Shown piece by piece: positions 24,398 to 32,546 of a DNA stretch of 64,000 bases. The stretch is taken from positions 62,001 through 126,000 of the forward strand of contig JAMPXJ010000005.1 in assembly GCA_023701205.1 (NCBI GenBank), read 5' to 3'. Within the stretch, counting starts at the first letter, position 1, and each line of letters begins with the position of its first letter. The notes under the pieces are model-generated. The model searched no databases. It saw only the letters and a list, made by a program, of their open reading frames with translations, and was not told where the DNA came from. Both the position numbers and the translations under genes were made by a program. This DNA comes from Oligoflexia bacterium (GTDB lineage Bacteria > Bdellovibrionota > UBA1018).

Positions 24398-25435
24398 TCA
24401 ACCCTGAACGCCGCGAGGCTTACGCGAATAATCCGGCTTTCCGGTGGGAATACGTCCGGACTTCACGCACTCGCTGCGCAGACGCCGGCCCACGATCCGC
24501 TCCACCATCCGCCCGATCGAAAGCGAGCGTTCCACATCGATCCCCGTCTGGATACCCATTTCGTCGAGCATGACCACCAGGTCCTCGGTGCAGACCAGGC
24601 CCACGTTGTTGGGATCCTGATAATAGTAGGCGCCCGTGCCGGCGACCGGCGAGCCGTCGAAGAAGTTCGCGGGCTGCCCGCCGATGCCGCCCATCGTGCA
24701 TTCGAAGCGATTGATCCCCGTCTGGAGCGCAGCCAGCACGTTGGCCAGCCCCCACCCGCGCGTGACGTGGAAATGCGCGATATGGCGCATGGGATCCGGA
24801 ATGGCATCCATCACCATGGAGAAATAATCGTGAACGCGGTTGGGCGGAGCCGACCCGTCATGATCCGCATGCTCGATGTCGTCAGCGCCGATATCGAGGA
24901 AGCGCTTCGTGAACTCAACGGCTTTTTCGAGGTCCGTCGGCCCTTCGATCGGACAGCCCCAGATCGTGCTCACCGTCCCGTTCACCTTCAGGCCGGCCTT
25001 GTGCGCCTTGGCGATGCAGCGCTCGGCTTCGGCCCAGTACTCGTCATGAGTGAGCCCCGAGTTCTTGAACATGTGCGAAGGCGAGGTCGAAACCATCATG
25101 AGGATTCGCTCGGGCCCGTAGCCTTCCTTTCGCGCCTGGATGGCGCGATCGACGGCTTTCTCCCGGATGGTCACCGCCGTCAGCTCCACGTCCTTGATCT
25201 GGTCGGCCACGCGCTTGCTCGCGCGGATCCCCTTGAAAAGCTCGTCGGCATCAGCGAACTGCGGCATGCCTTTGGGATTGCCGAAGTTCGTCACTTCGAG
25301 GTGCCGAAAGCCGGCGAGCACCAGCTCCTCGAGCACCCAAAGCTTCGCTTCGGTGGGAATCCATTTCTCCTCGTGCTGGAAACCGTCACGTACCGTGATA
25401 TCGCCCAGGACCACCTGCTTCGGGAGCTTTTTCAT
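24398..25435 (-). CDS. HMG-CoA lyase-like aldolase (DRE-TIM family)
   Basis: A 345-residue protein from the ATG at 25435, with AGGA seven bases upstream. It starts LGDITVRDGFQHEEKWIPT, the DRE-TIM metallolyase start motif (D-x-T-x-RDG-Q), followed by LAGFRHLEVTNFGNPK, TVSTIWGCPIEG and HFHVTRGWGLANVLAALQTG, with ECTMGGIGG. These are the metal and acyl-CoA regions of HMG-CoA lyase and homologues. The motif HFHxTRG in place of HxHDTRG and the FDGSPVAGTG end make the exact substrate uncertain (HMG-CoA lyase, or another 3-hydroxyacyl-CoA lyase). No leucine-degradation genes are adjacent. Confidence 0.8.
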   Translation of the reverse strand: MKKLPKQVVLGDITVRDGFQHEEKWIPTEAKLWVLEELVLAGFRHLEVTNFGNPKGMPQFADADELFKGIRASKRVADQIKDVELTAVTIREKAVDRAIQARKEGYGPERILMMVSTSPSHMFKNSGLTHDEYWAEAERCIAKAHKAGLKVNGTVSTIWGCPIEGPTDLEKAVEFTKRFLDIGADDIEHADHDGSAPPNRVHDYFSMVMDAIPDPMRHIAHFHVTRGWGLANVLAALQTGINRFECTMGGIGGQPANFFDGSPVAGTGAYYYQDPNNVGLVCTEDLVVMLDEMGIQTGIDVERSLSIGRMVERIVGRRLRSECVKSGRIPTGKPDYSRKPRGVQG

Positions 25436-25483
25436 AGGATTTTCCTTTTGGGCTTCCTTATCGCAGTCCGCGAGGTTCGACAA

Positions 25484-25509
25484 CCGCCAGCTCATTGCCG
25501 CCAGCTCAT
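25484..25509. repeat. Two direct copies of CCGCCAGCTCAT
   Basis: The 12-mer occurs at 25484-25495 and 25498-25509, a 14-base period, 50-75 bases upstream of the HMG-CoA lyase-like start. It may be a regulator site or a slippage duplication. Confidence 0.4.
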
Positions 25510-25647
25510 GTGGGCATGAAAATAATTTCGTCAGGGATTTAGGCTGCCTCCCTTATCCCGAGCCTGCCACTGGTGTCAAACTCCCGAACAGTGCGACATG
25601 ATGCCGCGGCCTCGATTCTTGACCCGATACGACGCAGTCGCTCCGCC

Positions 25648-26127
25648 TCATCTCGAGAATTTCAAGGATTCCAAAATGACGCGAATATCCTGCTGTGAAA
25701 GCTCATTCCCCGGACGGGCATTGTATCGAATCAACACCAGATCCCCTTCTTCCCTCAGGAGATAAATCGCGCCATCCCCATCGAGCTCGCTCTTGAACCC
25801 GGGTTTGCCCCCAAGTTCGATCGGCGCCCAGTTTCGGTCGAATTGAAAAAATCCGATATAGCGCCTCAGGTCCTCGGGAGTGCGAATCTCGCTAAAGACC
25901 TGCGTCGCGATATTGACCGAGCTCGGGTTCGTCGCGGGCTTTTCCACGAAGCTCACCGAGCTCCCGATATCCAGACGCTCCCAGCTTCGCGGGTATTGCG
26001 TCTCATATTCCCCGACCCGATTGAGATAGGGCACGTAGCGCGCGTTGCCGATCTCGCCACCCGCAAGGGCCTGCGCGCTCCAGGCCAAATGAATCAGGAA
26101 AACCAAAGCCCCCACTCTTGTCTTCAT
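25648..26127 (-). CDS. Exported protein, PsbP-like fold possible
   Basis: A 159-residue protein with a signal peptide (residues 1-22, ending ALA). The mature part begins YETQYPRSWERL and continues with SVSFVEKP, IELGGKPGFKSELD and RDDLVLIRY-like strands, ending with ILESLKFSR. This pattern (YPxxW near the start, ILxSLKF at the end) is typical of small PsbP/MOG1-like exported proteins. The start overlaps the stop of the TIGR02147 regulator gene by four bases, so it is probably in one transcript with the regulator and perhaps with the pseudo-subtilase. Function unknown. Confidence 0.6.
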   Translation of the reverse strand: MKTRVGALVFLIHLAWSAQALAGGEIGNARYVPYLNRVGEYETQYPRSWERLDIGSSVSFVEKPATNPSSVNIATQVFSEIRTPEDLRRYIGFFQFDRNWAPIELGGKPGFKSELDGDGAIYLLREEGDLVLIRYNARPGNELSQQDIRVILESLKFSR

Positions 26128-26990
26128 TTTCCACCTCTCGGCGCCCGTGAAAGATCGCCCTTGAAACGGGCGGTACGGGTTACTGGAAAAAGATTGATGA
26201 CCAGATGATAGACGTCACCCTCGACTTCCTCGGCCGTGAACGCCCGGTTCAGCTCTTTTCGGAAGTTCTTGATCGCCTGCTTGAGCTCCGGCACTCTCGC
26301 GCGGGAGACCGCGAGCGTCAGCCCGTTCATCTCCCGCTCCTCGATGGCGTCACGAAAAAGCGATTCCACTCCGAGCTCGACGAATTGCTTATGCAGATCC
26401 CGGATCAAAAGAGAGCTGATCTCATCGCTCGTTGAGATCAGCGGCTCGCTTTGCCGGTACCTGCCATCGGCGCCTCGGATGACGAATTCGAGCCTTTCCA
26501 GGAGCTCCAGGCTTTCCTGTGCTTCCTTGGGAGTGACTCGATTCCCGAGCCGCCCCGCGATCCAGCCGGGTTCGGCCTTGAAATCCCGCAAAAGCACCAT
26601 TTCGCGGATCACCCAGTGGTGCCATTTCCTGAGAATTTCATAGCGGTCCTTCGTGACCTCGCGCACCCGCAGGAGACGCCGCTGCTTGGACTTCAGAAGC
26701 TCACCGAGATGAGCGTTCTTCGCCTCCAGGTCCGCGCTTTCCTGATATTGCACGAGCTTGCGGAAATAACCTGCTTCCGCTTTGGTCAAGCCCAGGCCCC
26801 TGATGAACTGCTCCAGATTGCGATCCGTGATCCTGCGCGCTCCATCGATCACGAGCTTGAGATAGTTGGGAGAAGCCAGCCTCGCCCGGTTCGCGAACAC
26901 CCGGAAGGAATAGGAAGGATTCCGCGCCTTTTGAGCTTGATAGTAATCCTTCAGATATTTCCGATAGTCGGTGTACTCGAAGAGATCCAT
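26124..26990 (-). CDS. TIGR02147-family regulator
   Basis: A 288-residue cytoplasmic protein. The start, FEYTDYRKYLKDYYQAQKA, with SYSFRVFANRARLASPNYLKLVIDGAR (helix-turn-helix-like region, residues 22-50), is the signature of TIGR02147. That family is known mainly from Fibrobacter and Bdellovibrio-type bacteria and is thought to regulate transcription. The C-terminal half includes ELKQAIKNFRKELNRAF and a final VYHLVINLFPVT. It sits 18 bases after the pseudo-subtilase gene and overlaps the next exported-protein gene, so it probably controls secreted factors around it. Confidence 0.85.
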   Translation of the reverse strand: MDLFEYTDYRKYLKDYYQAQKARNPSYSFRVFANRARLASPNYLKLVIDGARRITDRNLEQFIRGLGLTKAEAGYFRKLVQYQESADLEAKNAHLGELLKSKQRRLLRVREVTKDRYEILRKWHHWVIREMVLLRDFKAEPGWIAGRLGNRVTPKEAQESLELLERLEFVIRGADGRYRQSEPLISTSDEISSLLIRDLHKQFVELGVESLFRDAIEEREMNGLTLAVSRARVPELKQAIKNFRKELNRAFTAEEVEGDVYHLVINLFPVTRTARFKGDLSRAPRGGK

Positions 26991-27008
26991 CTGACTTCTC
27001 CCGTTTAC

Positions 27009-28121
27009 TCACCGGACATTCACGGTCAGCGCTTTATAGGCATTCAAGCGGCCACCGCTCATCACCTTGTCTGCCAAGCCCTCGATCGGATCCGATCCGC
27101 GCATCAAGGCTTCCCTCAGCTCAAAGGCCGAGTAATCCGGACGCGCGCTCAGCACGAGTGCGGCTACCGCCGCGGTCATCGCCGCGGCTACCGAAGTGCC
27201 GCTGTACTGAACGACGCGGCCAAAGCGATTCAAGCCCGAAATCTTCGCGCCGGGTGCCGCGAGGTGCACATGTCGAACGCCGTAGTTCCCGAAGCGCGAC
27301 AACCCCGACGTTTCATCCGTCGCGGTCACCACGATCGCGTTGGCCGCGCCGCAAAGTGCCGGATAAATCCCAGCATCGCCCTCGCTGTCCAGGTTCCTGG
27401 AGTCGTTCCCTGCCACCGTCACGACGGGCACTTTTACCCGCTCGATCGCTTGGCACAGGCCCTCATTACTGCTTCCGCCGACAGTCAAAGTCACCAGATC
27501 CGCCCCCCGGGAAGCCGCGTAATCCAAGCCCCGGATGACACTCTCGGTTGTTCCCGCGCCAAAGGCATCGAGAACCGCGATCGGAATGAATTCAACCGCG
27601 GGCGCCAATCCATAGGCGGGAGAAACCAAAAGGCTGGCCTCGAAGGTGCCGATATCGTTTCCGTCCAGAGGATCGCCCGTGCGTAGGTAAGTGTTGGCGC
27701 CATAGACGTCATCGACATATCCGTTCAGGTCGTTGTCGACTTTATCGGACTCGAAACCCGAGCCCCGTTCCCCTGAATTCACGGCAACCGAGTCGATCAG
27801 TCCGGGCAATCTGAAATTCGCGCCCGTCGAAATGACCGCGATTTTCAGGCGACGATTCCCTCGAGTGAGCCGCCACGCTTTTTCCATCTCCAGCTGCTTG
27901 AAATGATAGCTGTCCTGCGGGGACATTTGCGGCGGCTCCGCCAAAAGCGATCGCAAGCTTTCCGCTCCGAACAATTCATACCGCTCCGCTAATCCCGCCG
28001 TTTCACGAATCGACTGCGTGTAAACCGTACCGGCAATCGCCTCCGCGCCGAGCGAGTTCGTGATCAAGGCCGCGACCCAACAAGCCTTCAAGCCGAGCTT
28101 CAAGTTCCTTCCCTTTTTCAT
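27009..28121 (-). CDS. Exported subtilase-fold protein lacking catalytic Asp and His
   Basis: A 370-residue protein from the ATG at 28121, with GGGGGAAG upstream. Residues 1-30 are a signal peptide. The S8 fold is evident (MEKAWRLTRGNRRLKIAVISTG, GYVDDVYGANTY, VTVAGND, APGAKISG, YSGTSVAAAMTAA). The catalytic Asp of the VIDTG motif is Ser98, and the catalytic His of the HGTHVAG motif is Ile157 (NDIGTFEA). Ser310 and oxyanion Asn239 are kept. It is therefore very likely inactive as a serine protease. An intact relative lies at 35669-36889. It may act as a binding or regulatory pseudo-enzyme. The TIGR02147 regulator follows. Confidence 0.8.
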   Translation of the reverse strand: MKKGRNLKLGLKACWVAALITNSLGAEAIAGTVYTQSIRETAGLAERYELFGAESLRSLLAEPPQMSPQDSYHFKQLEMEKAWRLTRGNRRLKIAVISTGANFRLPGLIDSVAVNSGERGSGFESDKVDNDLNGYVDDVYGANTYLRTGDPLDGNDIGTFEASLLVSPAYGLAPAVEFIPIAVLDAFGAGTTESVIRGLDYAASRGADLVTLTVGGSSNEGLCQAIERVKVPVVTVAGNDSRNLDSEGDAGIYPALCGAANAIVVTATDETSGLSRFGNYGVRHVHLAAPGAKISGLNRFGRVVQYSGTSVAAAMTAAVAALVLSARPDYSAFELREALMRGSDPIEGLADKVMSGGRLNAYKALTVNVR

Positions 28122-28168
28122 ACTTCCCCCTACCCTTTTTGATTTCGAAGGTTTCACTTTTTTTCCTC

Positions 28169-28184
28169 CGAATCGGCCGATTCG
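28169..28184. promoter_or_regulatory. 16-base perfect palindrome upstream of the pseudo-subtilase
   Basis: CGAATCGGCCGATTCG is a perfect palindrome about 50 bases upstream of the ATG at 28121, directly before a GGAGGAAA/T-rich stretch. Its position suits an operator for the adjacent gene. Confidence 0.4.
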
Positions 28185-28252
28185 TTAACGGTGGTTTTCA
28201 CATAAAGCCGGAAACGTAACAAGGCCACGGAAGGACCTCTTACCTCATTTCG

Positions 28253-28266
28253 TTAACTATTGTTAA
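28253..28266. promoter_or_regulatory. TTAAC-N4-GTTAA dyad
   Basis: A 5-4-5 dyad, with flanking CCTCTTA (28237-28243) and TAAGAGG (28264-28270) forming a second nested inverted repeat. The layout resembles a dimeric regulator site such as those of Crp/Fnr proteins, although the half-site is not the standard TTGAT. Confidence 0.35.
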
Positions 28267-28423
28267 GAGGGAGTTGGAATAAATCATGTTTCGGGCAGGC
28301 AAATCCGATTCAATCTTCGGCGATCCTTCGAAGGTCGCCGAAAGCTCCAGCAACGCCGCGTAACAGGAATATCCAAATCGAAGAGCAGCAGCCCCTTGCT
28401 CAGCGCGCGTGAAGACTGTCCAG

Positions 28424-28447
28424 AAAACCTGTCCCGGGACAGGTTTT
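28424..28447. repeat. 24-base perfect palindrome
   Basis: AAAACCTGTCCC followed by its exact reverse complement. It has no loop and T or A runs on both ends, so it could form a bidirectional terminator-like hairpin or be a symmetrical binding site. No gene ends beside it. Confidence 0.5.
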
Positions 28448-28603
28448 GATCTCCTACTCCGGGCACGCCGAAATGGGCCGGAAGAAGCGCAAACAGCCTG
28501 GGAGCGATAGGGAGGGGGCCCAGTCCGAGATCCGCCTGGCAAGGGCCCTCTCATCACGGCCCGAAAGGCAAAACGCCCGCCGAGGATCCCCCTTTAGCCC
28601 GGC

Positions 28604-29176
28604 ATGCAAGCTTCCGATAGTACCGCCATGACCTCTCAAGCCGACTTCCAGGCCCCTCCGGCAAACCTCGAACGGGTCTTCGAGCTGATCGCGCGCTCTC
28701 CCTTTGGCGTCGGGATTCTCGAGAGATTCCAGCCTCTTTACCAGGGCGGAAAGGTCATGATCCGGCCCTACCCCCTGGAGATCGTGGCAAAGCTTCGCGA
28801 GGCCATCGGACCGGATCAGCCCATCGGGGCGAGCTTCGTTGTCGACGAGGATGGAAAGACCGGCACGATCTACGCCGATCTGGGCAGCCCTCTCGGGATC
28901 CTGGCGCCCTTCCTGCTCCATGAGATGGTACATGCCTTGGATCGAGGAATCTGGAAAGCGGCCAGGCGTCCTCAGACCCGCAAGGAGCGCGATGAAACCA
29001 TGCTGCTGGCGGAGACCGATGCCTTTGGCGCCCAGCATCGCCTCATCGAGGAGCTTTGCGTCCGGGTCAACGGCTATCGCGAGTTCATCGCGGCCCAATC
29101 CCAGCGCGCCCGGATTCTGCACGAGCGCCTGACCGCCGAAGATATCGCGACGCTCTATGGTTTCAAGATCGCCTGA
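28604..29176 (+). CDS. Putative zinc metalloprotease-like protein (HExxH)
   Basis: A 190-residue protein with no signal peptide. It contains LLHEMVHALDRGIW, an HExxH zinc motif near residue 106, followed by an acidic segment LLAETDAFGAQHRLIEEL whose Glu could be the third ligand (gluzincin-like spacing of about 30). This suggests a small peptidase or a structural relative. Two in-frame Mets (28604, 28628) are possible starts and neither has a strong binding site. It is convergent with the REC-GAF gene. No named family is recognised. Confidence 0.6.
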   Translation: MQASDSTAMTSQADFQAPPANLERVFELIARSPFGVGILERFQPLYQGGKVMIRPYPLEIVAKLREAIGPDQPIGASFVVDEDGKTGTIYADLGSPLGILAPFLLHEMVHALDRGIWKAARRPQTRKERDETMLLAETDAFGAQHRLIEELCVRVNGYREFIAAQSQRARILHERLTAEDIATLYGFKIA

Positions 29177-29193
29177 TTCGCGGCGAAGATCGC

Positions 29194-30585
29194 TCAAGCG
29201 GCCTGCTGCCTGCCGCCCAGCTCCAGGCGCGACTCCAACAGGCTGAGCCACTTTTCGGGATCTCCGACCCGACTTCGTCCTTCCTCGGCCTCGACTTCCA
29301 CAGGCGCGGGAAGCAGCCCCAAAAGCCGCCGGCGGGCCTCCTCCGAAGATATCCCTGAAAGCATCAGCCCCAGCTTATCCGTCGCGAGCTTCCCGACCCA
29401 GCCCAGGGGATATTCCGACTGAATCGCCCCGATGGAGGTTTTCATCGCCTCCGGCGGAATCGCCATGCCGATCAAGGTCGTACCCAAGTGGCGTTCGGCG
29501 TTCCGGAGCATCTGCAGACGCAGGACATCGAGGAAGCCCTGCCGGCCCACCACGCCCAGCTCGGGATCGATGTAGTTGAGGTCAGGAAACTGGGATTGGC
29601 CGAGGGACCCATCGCGGCGAAGAACGTCCGGATTCCCGGCAGAGCGCCTCCGCAGCTCCCGCCACTCGAACTCGGCCACCACCCGTTTTCCGAAAACAGA
29701 GAGCAGCTCGAGGTCCAGGAAACCGAAGTTCCGGGGCCTCAGGTCGATCAGACACAGGGTCCCCGCGGCCGTTGCTCCCTGGGGCGTGCCGATGATGAGC
29801 GGAACCCCGGCGTAAAAGCGCAGGCCGTATTCGGTGACCCAGGGGTTTTTCGCGAAAAACGGGTTACTCTCGGAGTCCGAGACGATGAGCGCCGCGCGCG
29901 CGCTCACCGCATGCGTGCAGAAGGACTCCTGACTCGGCCCGCTCCGCGTCTCCTCGACCGCACCGGACAGGCCGCACGCCACGCTGAAGCGCTGCTCCTT
30001 TTCCCCGACGATGGAGATCATGCAGATCGGCACGTCAAAGACGCGGGCCACGTAATTCACGAAGGTATCGAGCACGGGATCGGGCCGCGGACGTTCAAGC
30101 CCCATCTCGCGGACAACCCGAAGCCGAAGCGCTTCCGCCCGCGCGAGCTCGTTGTCGCGCGATTCCTTTTCGACCGGGGTCGGGGCCGCTGGCTCGCGCG
30201 GCGGCTTCCCTGCGCCCACGCGCTCCACCGTCTCGAGGAGCTTGTCGAGATCCACGGGCTTTTCGAGCGCCACTGCGGCGCCGCATTTACGCGCGGGCTC
30301 GAGATAATTCCGCATCGCGGTCACCGCGATGACCGGGGCGCGCCGAGTGCGACCGTTCGCGCGGTAAGCGTTGAGGAAGCCGAAGCCATCGAGCACGGGC
30401 ATCATCATGTCGCAGATGATCACGTCGGGGTCGATCTCCTCGACGAGCTTCAGGCCTTCCTGGCCGTCTTTGGCCCAGAATGCCGAATAACCGCCCAGCT
30501 CGAGAGCGACCTGCAGCACTTCGGCGATCCCGCGGTCATCTTCGATCAACAGGACGGAGCTCGAGCTCTTCGTGTGGGGAGACAT
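29194..30585 (-). CDS. Response regulator with REC and GAF domains
   Basis: A 463-residue cytoplasmic protein. Residues 8-125 form a receiver domain: acidic pocket DD at about 17-18, phospho-acceptor Asp in DVIICDMMMPVLDG near residue 60, Thr in AVTAMRN and Lys in LEKPVD. Residues about 165-320 are a GAF domain of the kind that ends LCLIDLRPRNF, as in redox or light sensors (SQESFCTHAV, YAGVPLI). The last 130 residues are not recognised and have no HTH, kinase or cyclase motif, so the output is unclear. No partner kinase is adjacent. Confidence 0.85.
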   Translation of the reverse strand: MSPHTKSSSSVLLIEDDRGIAEVLQVALELGGYSAFWAKDGQEGLKLVEEIDPDVIICDMMMPVLDGFGFLNAYRANGRTRRAPVIAVTAMRNYLEPARKCGAAVALEKPVDLDKLLETVERVGAGKPPREPAAPTPVEKESRDNELARAEALRLRVVREMGLERPRPDPVLDTFVNYVARVFDVPICMISIVGEKEQRFSVACGLSGAVEETRSGPSQESFCTHAVSARAALIVSDSESNPFFAKNPWVTEYGLRFYAGVPLIIGTPQGATAAGTLCLIDLRPRNFGFLDLELLSVFGKRVVAEFEWRELRRRSAGNPDVLRRDGSLGQSQFPDLNYIDPELGVVGRQGFLDVLRLQMLRNAERHLGTTLIGMAIPPEAMKTSIGAIQSEYPLGWVGKLATDKLGLMLSGISSEEARRRLLGLLPAPVEVEAEEGRSRVGDPEKWLSLLESRLELGGRQQAA

Positions 30586-30647
30586 ATGACCGGGATTTTA
30601 TTCAAAACCCCGGCCAAAATCCCTGCCAGCGCCCAAGGGCTGTCCGG

Positions 30648-30839
30648 TCAGGACGATTTTTTGACCGCGCAGGTGTTGAACTTGAATATCGGATAAAGCG
30701 GGCAGAAGCCGAAGGCGCCTGTCAAGAGAGGCACCAGCCCGATCCAGCCCCAGGGCGTCGGACCGACATAAACCAGGGCCAAAAGGCCCAGCCCGACGAC
30801 AATCCGCAAGATGCGATCCAAACCCCCTACATTGCACAT
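30648..30839 (-). CDS. YgaP-like small membrane protein (DUF2892)
   Basis: A 63-residue membrane protein from the ATG at 30839, preceded by GGTAAGGAGAA. It has the DUF2892/YgaP transmembrane pattern: MCNVGGLDRILRIVVGLGLL, then WGWIGLVPLLTGAFGFCPLYPIF. In YgaP this two-helix unit is fused to a rhodanese and carries sulphide or thiocyanate; the Cys in GFCPLY is conserved. It stands just downstream of the Crp/Fnr regulator gene, a common pairing for redox or sulphur stress control. Confidence 0.85.
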   Translation of the reverse strand: MCNVGGLDRILRIVVGLGLLALVYVGPTPWGWIGLVPLLTGAFGFCPLYPIFKFNTCAVKKSS

Positions 30840-30924
30840 TTTCGATTCTCCTTACCTCCACGATAGCGGAGCTCGCTCGCACGAACAGTGACAATGTTAC
30901 ACAGTCCGATCGGCCTTTCTTACC

Positions 30925-31596
30925 TCAGCTCTTTCCGCGCGCGAGCACCTCCAGCTCGCCTGGGTTTCGCAACTCGATGCGTCCCCGCCCGAGCGCCACC
31001 CAGCCTTTGCGCTCGAACTCCTTGAGCAGTCGGCTGACCACCTCGCGATGGGTTCCCAGCTCGGTAGCGAGCTCCTGATGGGTGAGCGTGAGCTCCGCCG
31101 GTGCGCCGCTCGCGGCCCGCTGTGAAAGTCGCTCGGCCAGGCGGCAGTCCATCCGTCCGAAGGCGACCTCCTCGATCAGCAGGATCAGGTCGGTCACGCG
31201 CTTGCCGTAGATCGAAAACACGAAATCCCGGAACTTCGCCGAGGCACCCAGAAGCTCGTGAAAACGCGAGCGCGGGACGACCAGGGCTTCGACCTCCTGC
31301 TCGACCTCAGCCTCGGCCGGATATTCCTGCCGCGAGACCAGGCACGAGGTCGTCAGGATGCAGGTTTCCCCCGGCTCGATCCGGTAAAGCACGATCTCCC
31401 GGCCGCTCTCCGAAACCTTCTGCACGCGGATCGCGCCCTGCAGGACGAAAAGATAGTTCTCGCAGGCATCGCCTTCGCCGAAGATGCGGCTCCCCCCGTC
31501 CAACCGGACCCTGCGGCTTCCTTCGAGGAGTCGCGACAACATTCCCGGCTCGAGCTCCCGAAGGCCGGGGTACGAATTCAAAAGAGGTTCGTTCAT
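30925..31596 (-). CDS. Crp/Fnr-family transcription regulator
   Basis: A 223-residue regulator. An N-terminal cyclic-nucleotide-binding-type beta-roll (GSRIFGEGDACENYLFVLQG, RIEPGETCILTTSCLVSRQEY) is followed by the dimer helix and a winged HTH (LTLTHQELATELGTHREVVSRLLKEFERKGWVAL). Two cysteines in GETCILTTSC and others nearby could sense redox state, but no FNR-type N-terminal iron-sulphur cysteine cluster is present. The likely target is the YgaP-like gene 85 bases downstream, and perhaps its own gene. Confidence 0.9.
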   Translation of the reverse strand: MNEPLLNSYPGLRELEPGMLSRLLEGSRRVRLDGGSRIFGEGDACENYLFVLQGAIRVQKVSESGREIVLYRIEPGETCILTTSCLVSRQEYPAEAEVEQEVEALVVPRSRFHELLGASAKFRDFVFSIYGKRVTDLILLIEEVAFGRMDCRLAERLSQRAASGAPAELTLTHQELATELGTHREVVSRLLKEFERKGWVALGRGRIELRNPGELEVLARGKS

Positions 31597-31707
31597 CCGG
31601 AAAAATTAGCACGCTCAGTCGGCATGATCCAGCCGCTCGGGTGTCCGCCGCGGAGGGCCGGGGGTTTTCGTTTGTTTCGCGCCTACGCCCTCCGCTAGGG
31701 TTCCCTC

Positions 31708-32502
31708 ATGAAAACGAGACAGAACGGCTCGGTGGTTTGGGTGCTCCTGCTAGGGCTCTTCGGCGCGCTCCCCTCCCAGGCGGCCCTCCGAACGAAGAAG
31801 GTGGAATACAAGCAGGGCGATACGCTCCTGCAGGGCTATCTGGCCTATGATGACGCCCGCCCCGGGAAGTCGCCGGGCATCGTGATCATTCACGAATGGA
31901 TGGGGCTCAACGAGTACGCCGAAGGACGCGCGCGCCAGCTCGCCGAGCTGGGCTATGTCGCCTTCGCCGCCGATATCTACGGCAAGGGCGTGCGCCCGAA
32001 GGACGCGAAAGAAGCCGCCGAGCTCGCCGGACGCTACAAGTCCGACCGCAGGCTCCTGCGCGCCCGCGCCCGCGCGGCGCTCGACATCCTGCGCGCCCAC
32101 CCTCGCGTCGAGCCGCGCAAGCTCGTCGCGATGGGCTACTGCTTCGGCGGAACCACCGCGCTCGAGCTTGCCAGGAGCGGCGCACCGCTCGTCGGTACCG
32201 TGAGCTTCCATGGCAACCTCGACACCCCGGAGCCGACGGACGCCAATTCGATCCGTGGCCGGGTGCTGGTGCTTCATGGCGGGGATGATCCTTTCGTGCC
32301 CGCCGCGCAGGTCACGGCCTTTCAGCAGGAGATGCGCGAGGCCGGGGTCGACTGGGAGATGGTGACTTACGGAGGGGCGGTTCACAGCTTCACCGTCCCC
32401 ACGGCCGGGAACGACCCGAAGAGGGGCGCGGCTTACAACGAGAGAGCGGATCGCCGCTCCTTCGAGGCGCTCAAGCGCTTTCTCAGCGAGATCTTCGGCT
32501 GA
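31708..32502 (+). CDS. Exported dienelactone hydrolase-family protein
   Basis: A 264-residue alpha/beta hydrolase with a signal peptide (residues 1-25, ending SQA). Catalytic residues of the dienelactone hydrolase family are visible: Cys in MGYCFGGTTA, Asp in HGGDDPFVP and His in GGAVHSFT. The start HEWMGLNEYAEGRARQLAELGY is typical of the family. The substrate in the periplasm is unknown; family members hydrolyse esters or lactones. It is 44 bases upstream of the S9 peptidase lipoprotein gene on the same strand. Confidence 0.85.
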   Translation: MKTRQNGSVVWVLLLGLFGALPSQAALRTKKVEYKQGDTLLQGYLAYDDARPGKSPGIVIIHEWMGLNEYAEGRARQLAELGYVAFAADIYGKGVRPKDAKEAAELAGRYKSDRRLLRARARAALDILRAHPRVEPRKLVAMGYCFGGTTALELARSGAPLVGTVSFHGNLDTPEPTDANSIRGRVLVLHGGDDPFVPAAQVTAFQQEMREAGVDWEMVTYGGAVHSFTVPTAGNDPKRGAAYNERADRRSFEALKRFLSEIFG

Positions 32503-32546
32503 GGAACGCCTTTGCCGCACGCGTTTTTCCGGGCTAGACTCGGGGG

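Larger units (their letters stand above)
28122..28603. other. Gene-free region with several palindromes
   Basis: About 480 bases between the pseudo-subtilase gene and the HExxH gene. A 105-codon minus-strand frame at 28240-28557 shows no domain, signal or binding site. The region carries three clear dyads, listed separately, and is less GC-rich than the surroundings, so it looks like a regulatory region or a decayed insertion. Confidence 0.45.

Noticed and set aside
28240-28557. A 105-codon minus-strand frame in the palindrome-rich gap
   Set aside because: It spans the palindromes, has no signal or domain and lacks a binding site.
30840-30924. A TGTGTAAC...GTCACTG stretch resembling a Crp site upstream of the YgaP-like gene
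   Set aside because: The half-sites are one base too far apart and imperfect. It is suggestive because the neighbour is a Crp/Fnr gene, but not enough to call.
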